A stretch of DNA of 64,000 nt, taken from contig CAAFLY010000061.1 of the NCBI GenBank assembly GCA_900763885.1, positions 1 through 64,000 on the forward strand, written 5' to 3'. Every line of letters begins with the position of its first letter. Position 1 is the stretch's first letter. Source of the DNA: Clostridia bacterium. Its GTDB lineage: Bacteria; Bacillota; Clostridia; Oscillospirales; CAG-272. The notes beneath the pieces are model-generated. The model was not told where the DNA came from and made no database searches. It was given only the letters and a program-made list of their open reading frames with translations. A program made the translations under genes and the position numbers. Of this stretch, positions 60,474 to 64,000 are shown in pieces.

Positions 60474-61262
60474 ATGGCAAATATTCGTGTTTTCACATTC
60501 AATATGCGAACCGACGCGCCCTCCGATGGCGTCAACTGGTTCTCCGGCGAACGTTCTGCGTATATCGGCAAGACGTTTCCGAAATATCGCGCGGACATTA
60601 TCGGCTGTCAGGAAACCACACCATGTATGCGCCAGTGGCTGATCGATCACTTCCATGAATACGAGGTCTGTGGCCTGGGCAGAGAAGCGGATTTGCAGGG
60701 AGAGAGCAACGTTGTGTGCTTCAGACGGGAGAAGTTCGATTTGGTGACACTGGATCAGTTCTGGCTTTCGGATACGCCGCACGTGCCAGGCTCCCGGTTT
60801 CACACCGATCAAAGCGAATGTCCGCGCATCTGTATGGCACTGACGCTGCGCAGCAAAAAAAACGGCAGGCTTTTCCGGTATTACAACACCCATCTTGACC
60901 ATGCCGGAGAGCTGGCGCAGGCACAGGGTATGTCGCTGATCCTGGAACGGATGACGCGAGATTATGGCGCATGGCAGCTTCCGGTGATTTTGACAGGAGA
61001 TCTGAACATTACGCCGGCATCCAAAACGTACCGTTCTCTCGTCGAATTTACTGGTTGCGGCACACCGCTTCGGGATTTGACAACGGAGGTCGGTCCCACA
61101 CTGCACGACTATATGCCGGAGACGGTGCATGAAAAGATCGACTACATTTTCACCAATCTTCCGCACGATCCGTCAAAGACAGTGAAGGCAACAGATCATG
61201 ACGATGCCGGACACTACCTCTCGGATCACTATCCGGTAGGTGCGGAAATCCTGCTGGATTGA
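60474..61262 (+). CDS. Endonuclease/exonuclease/phosphatase-family protein (paralogue 2)
   Basis: A 262-residue metal-dependent phosphoesterase fold, paralogous to the protein at 22012. Both start MANIRVFTFNMRTDA and share GREADLQGESN, NTHLDH, ILTGD, EKIDYIFTN and LSDHYPVGA. Substitutions are spread along the length, so it is an old duplication. ATG 60474 follows GGGAGG. It is followed within 11 bases by a solute-binding lipoprotein, suggesting action on an imported or surface phosphorylated compound, but the substrate is unknown. Confidence 0.82.
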   Translation: MANIRVFTFNMRTDAPSDGVNWFSGERSAYIGKTFPKYRADIIGCQETTPCMRQWLIDHFHEYEVCGLGREADLQGESNVVCFRREKFDLVTLDQFWLSDTPHVPGSRFHTDQSECPRICMALTLRSKKNGRLFRYYNTHLDHAGELAQAQGMSLILERMTRDYGAWQLPVILTGDLNITPASKTYRSLVEFTGCGTPLRDLTTEVGPTLHDYMPETVHEKIDYIFTNLPHDPSKTVKATDHDDAGHYLSDHYPVGAEILLD

Positions 61263-61272
61263 GGAGATTGCC

Positions 61273-62733
61273 ATGAACATGAAAAGGAATATTTCTATAC
61301 TTCTTTTGATCGCTATGCTTCTTGTTACCGCTTGTTCCGGTAAACAGACAGAACCCGCCGAGGATTCCGCGGTACAACCCAATGATCCGGCGCAGACAGA
61401 TGTGGAAACCGAAACGGAACTGCGTGACAACGTACCGGACGGTGTGAAATTTGACGGTGCGTCCTTTGTGCTTTTGTCTCCGGATGAATACGGCGGACAG
61501 TGCCTGACCGAGGAGCAGACGGGCGACGTACTGAACGATGCCACGTATGCAATGAAAAGCGCTGTGGAAGAACGACTTGGCGTACAAATCACAGAAGAAT
61601 TGACGAAATTCTGGGAAATGCAGGGACATGTGGAAAAGCTCATCACCTCCGGCGACAATTCGTACAGCGCGGTGGAGATGATGGACCGTTTTGGATTTCC
61701 GCTTGTGCGGAAGCACTGTTTTTTGCCAATTTCCGATGTGCCCTATATCGATTTGTTACGTGAATATTGGGGCAGCGGGCTGAGTGCCGATTTACAGATC
61801 AACGGTGAGCATTACTTTGCGGTCGGCTCGTTCAATCTCAAGGCGTTCACCAATACCGCATGCACGCTTCTCAACCGTACACTTTGTGAAGCACATGGCG
61901 TAAGTGTGGACGATGAGACCATCGACAGCGGAGCTTGGACGTATGATACGCTTTATACCCTTGCGGAAGCGATATCGACGGACGCGAACGGTGACGGTGT
62001 AATGGATGAAAACGACATTTATGGCCTCGGTCATTATGATCTCCGATCCGCACCTGCCATCGCGTGGATTGCCGGCGGATTCCGAACACTGGATAATGAC
62101 ACGGACGGAAAGCTCGCAGTGAATGTTTACGGCAATGAGCGGTTTGTTGACATCCTGACCATGGTGCAGGACAAGCTGTTCTTTGGCGACGCGTGTTATA
62201 AGGTACAGGAAAGTGCGTCTGTATGGAACACAATGGATATCTTCAAGGACGGCAGAGAATGGGCCATGATCGGCGTGTTCAACGCGATTGTGGAAATGCG
62301 CGATATGGAGGACGATTTCACTGTGGTGCCCGTACCGAAGTTTGAGGAAAGCGCGGCGGAATACCGTTCCCGTACCTACGACTCGTATTTCACGCTTATC
62401 CCGACGACGGTACAGGATACGGAGATGGTCGGCGCGGTGCTGGAAGCCATGTCGTTTACCGCGTACCGGGACGTGATTCCGGCATACATCCAGACAACTC
62501 TGAAAGGAAAGGCGTCCCGCGATGAGATGGCGGCAAAGTATATTCAGCTTGCGTTTGACACACGGCACATCGATCTTGGCGAAGCGTTGATTTTTGACGT
62601 GTTCGGTGACCAATCTATGTTTGATATGCTGAAAAAACAGCCGCTTGGAATTGCCTCTTACCTTGAAAAGAAGCAAAAAACCATCGATAAAGCATTCTCG
62701 GAGATCGTAGCTCTGGCGGACGACGCGGAATGA
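61273..62733 (+). CDS. Extracellular solute-binding lipoprotein
   Basis: A 486-residue lipoprotein of the sugar-type ABC binding-protein fold. The signal ILLLIAMLLVTAC has lipobox VTAC. Mature features include FDGASFVLLSPDE near the start of the fold, the Ca-loop-like DANGDGVMDENDIYGLG and GEWAMIGVFNAIVE-like strands near the hinge (sequence GREWAMIGVFNAIVE). No permease gene follows; the next gene is pstS behind a terminator. ATG 61273 follows GAGGAG, 11 bases after the upstream stop, so the pair is an operon. Confidence 0.78.
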   Translation: MNMKRNISILLLIAMLLVTACSGKQTEPAEDSAVQPNDPAQTDVETETELRDNVPDGVKFDGASFVLLSPDEYGGQCLTEEQTGDVLNDATYAMKSAVEERLGVQITEELTKFWEMQGHVEKLITSGDNSYSAVEMMDRFGFPLVRKHCFLPISDVPYIDLLREYWGSGLSADLQINGEHYFAVGSFNLKAFTNTACTLLNRTLCEAHGVSVDDETIDSGAWTYDTLYTLAEAISTDANGDGVMDENDIYGLGHYDLRSAPAIAWIAGGFRTLDNDTDGKLAVNVYGNERFVDILTMVQDKLFFGDACYKVQESASVWNTMDIFKDGREWAMIGVFNAIVEMRDMEDDFTVVPVPKFEESAAEYRSRTYDSYFTLIPTTVQDTEMVGAVLEAMSFTAYRDVIPAYIQTTLKGKASRDEMAAKYIQLAFDTRHIDLGEALIFDVFGDQSMFDMLKKQPLGIASYLEKKQKTIDKAFSEIVALADDAE

Positions 62734-62745
62734 TTTCACCGAAAC

Positions 62746-62776
62746 GAAAAAAGACTTTCCACGGGAGGTCTTTTTG
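62746..62776 (+). terminator. Intrinsic terminator after the solute-binding gene
   Basis: AAAAAGAC pairs with GTCTTTTT around TTTCCACGGGAG, 12 bases after the stop codon. Confidence 0.8.
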
Positions 62777-62835
62777 CGTTTGCACAGCGCGTATAAGACG
62801 ACGGGATACGGCGCATAGTACAGAAATAACGAAAA

Positions 62836-62860
62836 TTTACCGTTTTACAGCGATTTTACA
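62836..62860 (+). promoter_or_regulatory. Candidate PhoP-type box upstream of pstS
   Basis: TTTACC (62836), TTTACA (62844-62849) and TTTACA (62855-62860). The last two are 11 bases apart, the spacing of PhoP direct repeats. They lie about 33 bases upstream of a TATTCT -10 candidate (62893) that has no good -35, as expected for an activator-dependent promoter. Confidence 0.5.
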
Positions 62861-62966
62861 TATGCTCGCTTTCCGACTTTACCCCGGAATGGTATTCTAT
62901 AGGCGTACCAAGGAAAACAAACAACTATACATCCGGGACAGCGTTCCGGGAAAAGGAGTGAACTTT

Positions 62967-63770
62967 ATGAAAAAAGTATTTGCACTTGCTATGGCAGCTC
63001 TTTGTGTGATCGGGCTTTGCGCCTCCTGCGGTAAATCCGGCTCGAGCGTGTCCACGGATGGTTCGACCTCAATGGAAAAGGTGATCGGCGCGCTCGGCGA
63101 ATCCTTTATGGCGCAGAACAGCAGCGTGACCTTTACCTACAACCCGACTGGCTCCGGCTCCGGTATCAAAGCGGTAGAAGCGGGAACCTGCGACATCGGA
63201 CTTTCCAGCCGCAATCTGAAGGACGAGGAAAAGGCGGCGGGTCTGACCGGCACTGTGCTTGCCTATGACGGCATCGCGATGATCGTCAGCAACGACAACC
63301 CGGTCGATGGTCTGACGCTCGACCAGGTGGCTGCCATTTACACCGGCGAGATCACCAACTGGAGCGAGGTCGGCGGCAATGACGCGCAGATCGTCCTCAT
63401 CGGCAGAGAGGCGGGCAGCGGTACGAGAGACGGCTTTGAGTCCATCACCGGAACGGCGGAAAAATGCCAGTACAGACAGGAGTTGACCTCCACCGGCGAC
63501 GTTATCACCACGGTCTCCCAGAACCCGGATGCCATCGGTTATGCCTCCCTCGCAGCGATCGGCGACAGCGTGCGTACCCTGAAAATCGACGGCGTAACGC
63601 CTACGGAGGAATCCGTCAAGTCCGGTGAATACGTCATCCAGCGTCCGTTCCTTCTTGTAACAAAGACGGGTGCGGCTCTCTCCGATACGGCACAGAAATT
63701 CTTCGACTACGTAACCTCCGCCCAAGCGGCGCCGATCATCCAGAAGGCCGGCGCGGTACCTGCAAACTGA
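62967..63770 (+). CDS. pstS: Phosphate ABC transporter, phosphate-binding lipoprotein PstS
   Basis: The extracytoplasmic receptor of the high-affinity phosphate importer. It has 267 residues, with signal FALAMAALCVIGLCASC (lipid Cys near 21). The phosphate-binding fold begins VSTDGSTSMEKVIGALGE, and GSGSGIKAVEAGTCDIGLSS is the ligand loop. REAGSGTRDGFESITG is a further family segment. ATG 62967 follows AAAAGGAG. It precedes pstC, and PhoP-like repeats lie upstream, so it is probably phosphate-regulated. Confidence 0.92.
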   Translation: MKKVFALAMAALCVIGLCASCGKSGSSVSTDGSTSMEKVIGALGESFMAQNSSVTFTYNPTGSGSGIKAVEAGTCDIGLSSRNLKDEEKAAGLTGTVLAYDGIAMIVSNDNPVDGLTLDQVAAIYTGEITNWSEVGGNDAQIVLIGREAGSGTRDGFESITGTAEKCQYRQELTSTGDVITTVSQNPDAIGYASLAAIGDSVRTLKIDGVTPTEESVKSGEYVIQRPFLLVTKTGAALSDTAQKFFDYVTSAQAAPIIQKAGAVPAN

Positions 63771-63852
63771 ACAAAAGCATAAGCATGGCGCAGATACGGT
63801 TTATCCTGTGAAAAAACGGGATAAGCCATTTGCGCGCAGGAGGGAAAATCGT

Positions 63853-64000
63853 ATGCAGAAACGAAAACATCTACTGGAGAACGTGGTACACGGGATCTTT
63901 CTCATACTCGGACTCGTGACCGTCGGCTGTGTCCTGCTCATCACCGTCTATCTGGTTCTCTCCGGACTGCCGGCGATCCGCAAAATCGGGCTGCTCCCGT
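63853..64000 (+). CDS. pstC: Phosphate ABC transporter permease PstC, 3' end beyond window
   Basis: The first 49 residues of a permease: a charged start QKRKHLLENVVHGIF followed by a long hydrophobic helix LGLVTVGCVLLITVYLVLSG and PAIRKIG. Position after pstS and this N-terminal pattern fit PstC, which forms the phosphate channel with PstA. ATG 63853 follows GGAGGG. Confidence 0.8.
   Translation, partial: MQKRKHLLENVVHGIFLILGLVTVGCVLLITVYLVLSGLPAIRKIGLLP

Overview
The window looks like a chromosomal segment of an anaerobic, fermentative, monoderm Firmicute of class Clostridia, probably gut-associated. The evidence is the rnfCDGEAB ion-translocating electron-transport operon in clostridial order, HPr kinase, an ECF folate transporter behind a THF riboswitch, a T-box leader, many lipoproteins with a lipobox, strong AGGAGG-type ribosome binding sites, and glycan-degrading enzymes (GH38, GH36-like, GH78-like). 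G+C is moderately high by eye, and long antisense reading frames are common shadows. I see no phage, transposon, tRNA, rRNA or CRISPR array.

Layout: 1-714 is the 3' end of an RluA-type pseudouridine synthase. 910-7568 is the complete Rnf operon; its RnfG carries a very long acidic N-terminal extension and a Pro/Glu/Thr tail. 8044-11646 holds two nearly identical Gfo/Idh/MocA oxidoreductases, a TIM-barrel sugar isomerase and a coupled 45-residue membrane protein. 11709-13569 has a YfcE-like phosphodiesterase and three small unknown proteins. 13665-17099 (minus) encodes a PpiC-type foldase lipoprotein, a membrane-anchored TIM-barrel-like protein and an unknown protein. 17437-20950 holds hprK and the THF-riboswitch folT-folC operon. 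21006-27216 has a lipoprotein, an endonuclease/exonuclease/phosphatase-fold enzyme, a sirtuin, a beta-helix membrane protein, a small membrane protein, a nitroreductase and PepT. 27484-34583 carries a GH78-like enzyme, a second isomerase, trpS, two lipoproteins and a small alarmone synthetase. 34740-41414 (minus) carries acn-icd, mscS and a 760-residue XRE-cupin-CoA-ligase fusion behind a T-box. 41993-46774 encodes two glycosidases. A lipoprotein serpin, rimM-trmD, an amidase and a TtcA-like enzyme follow. 51130-59475 is an unusual transport cluster. 59585-62733 has a formate/nitrite-channel-like protein, a second phosphatase-fold paralogue and a solute-binding lipoprotein. The window ends with pstS and the start of pstC.

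The genes fit a sugar-fermenting life. Host or plant glycans are trimmed by the glycosidases, sugars are imported by ABC systems and converted by the oxidoreductase/isomerase pairs, and HprK sets carbon catabolite control. Rnf couples ferredoxin:NAD redox to an ion gradient, and acn-icd supplies 2-oxoglutarate.

The most unusual elements are: (1) the 51130-59475 cluster, which joins two sugar-type ABC permeases, a giant coiled-coil membrane-fusion protein with an A+T-rich internal segment, a two-helix MacB-core-like protein and a propeller-fused binding protein, with no ATPase; (2) a T-box leader controlling a CoA-ligase fused to an XRE-cupin regulator; (3) the extended RnfG; and (4) a small dispersed intergenic repeat family.
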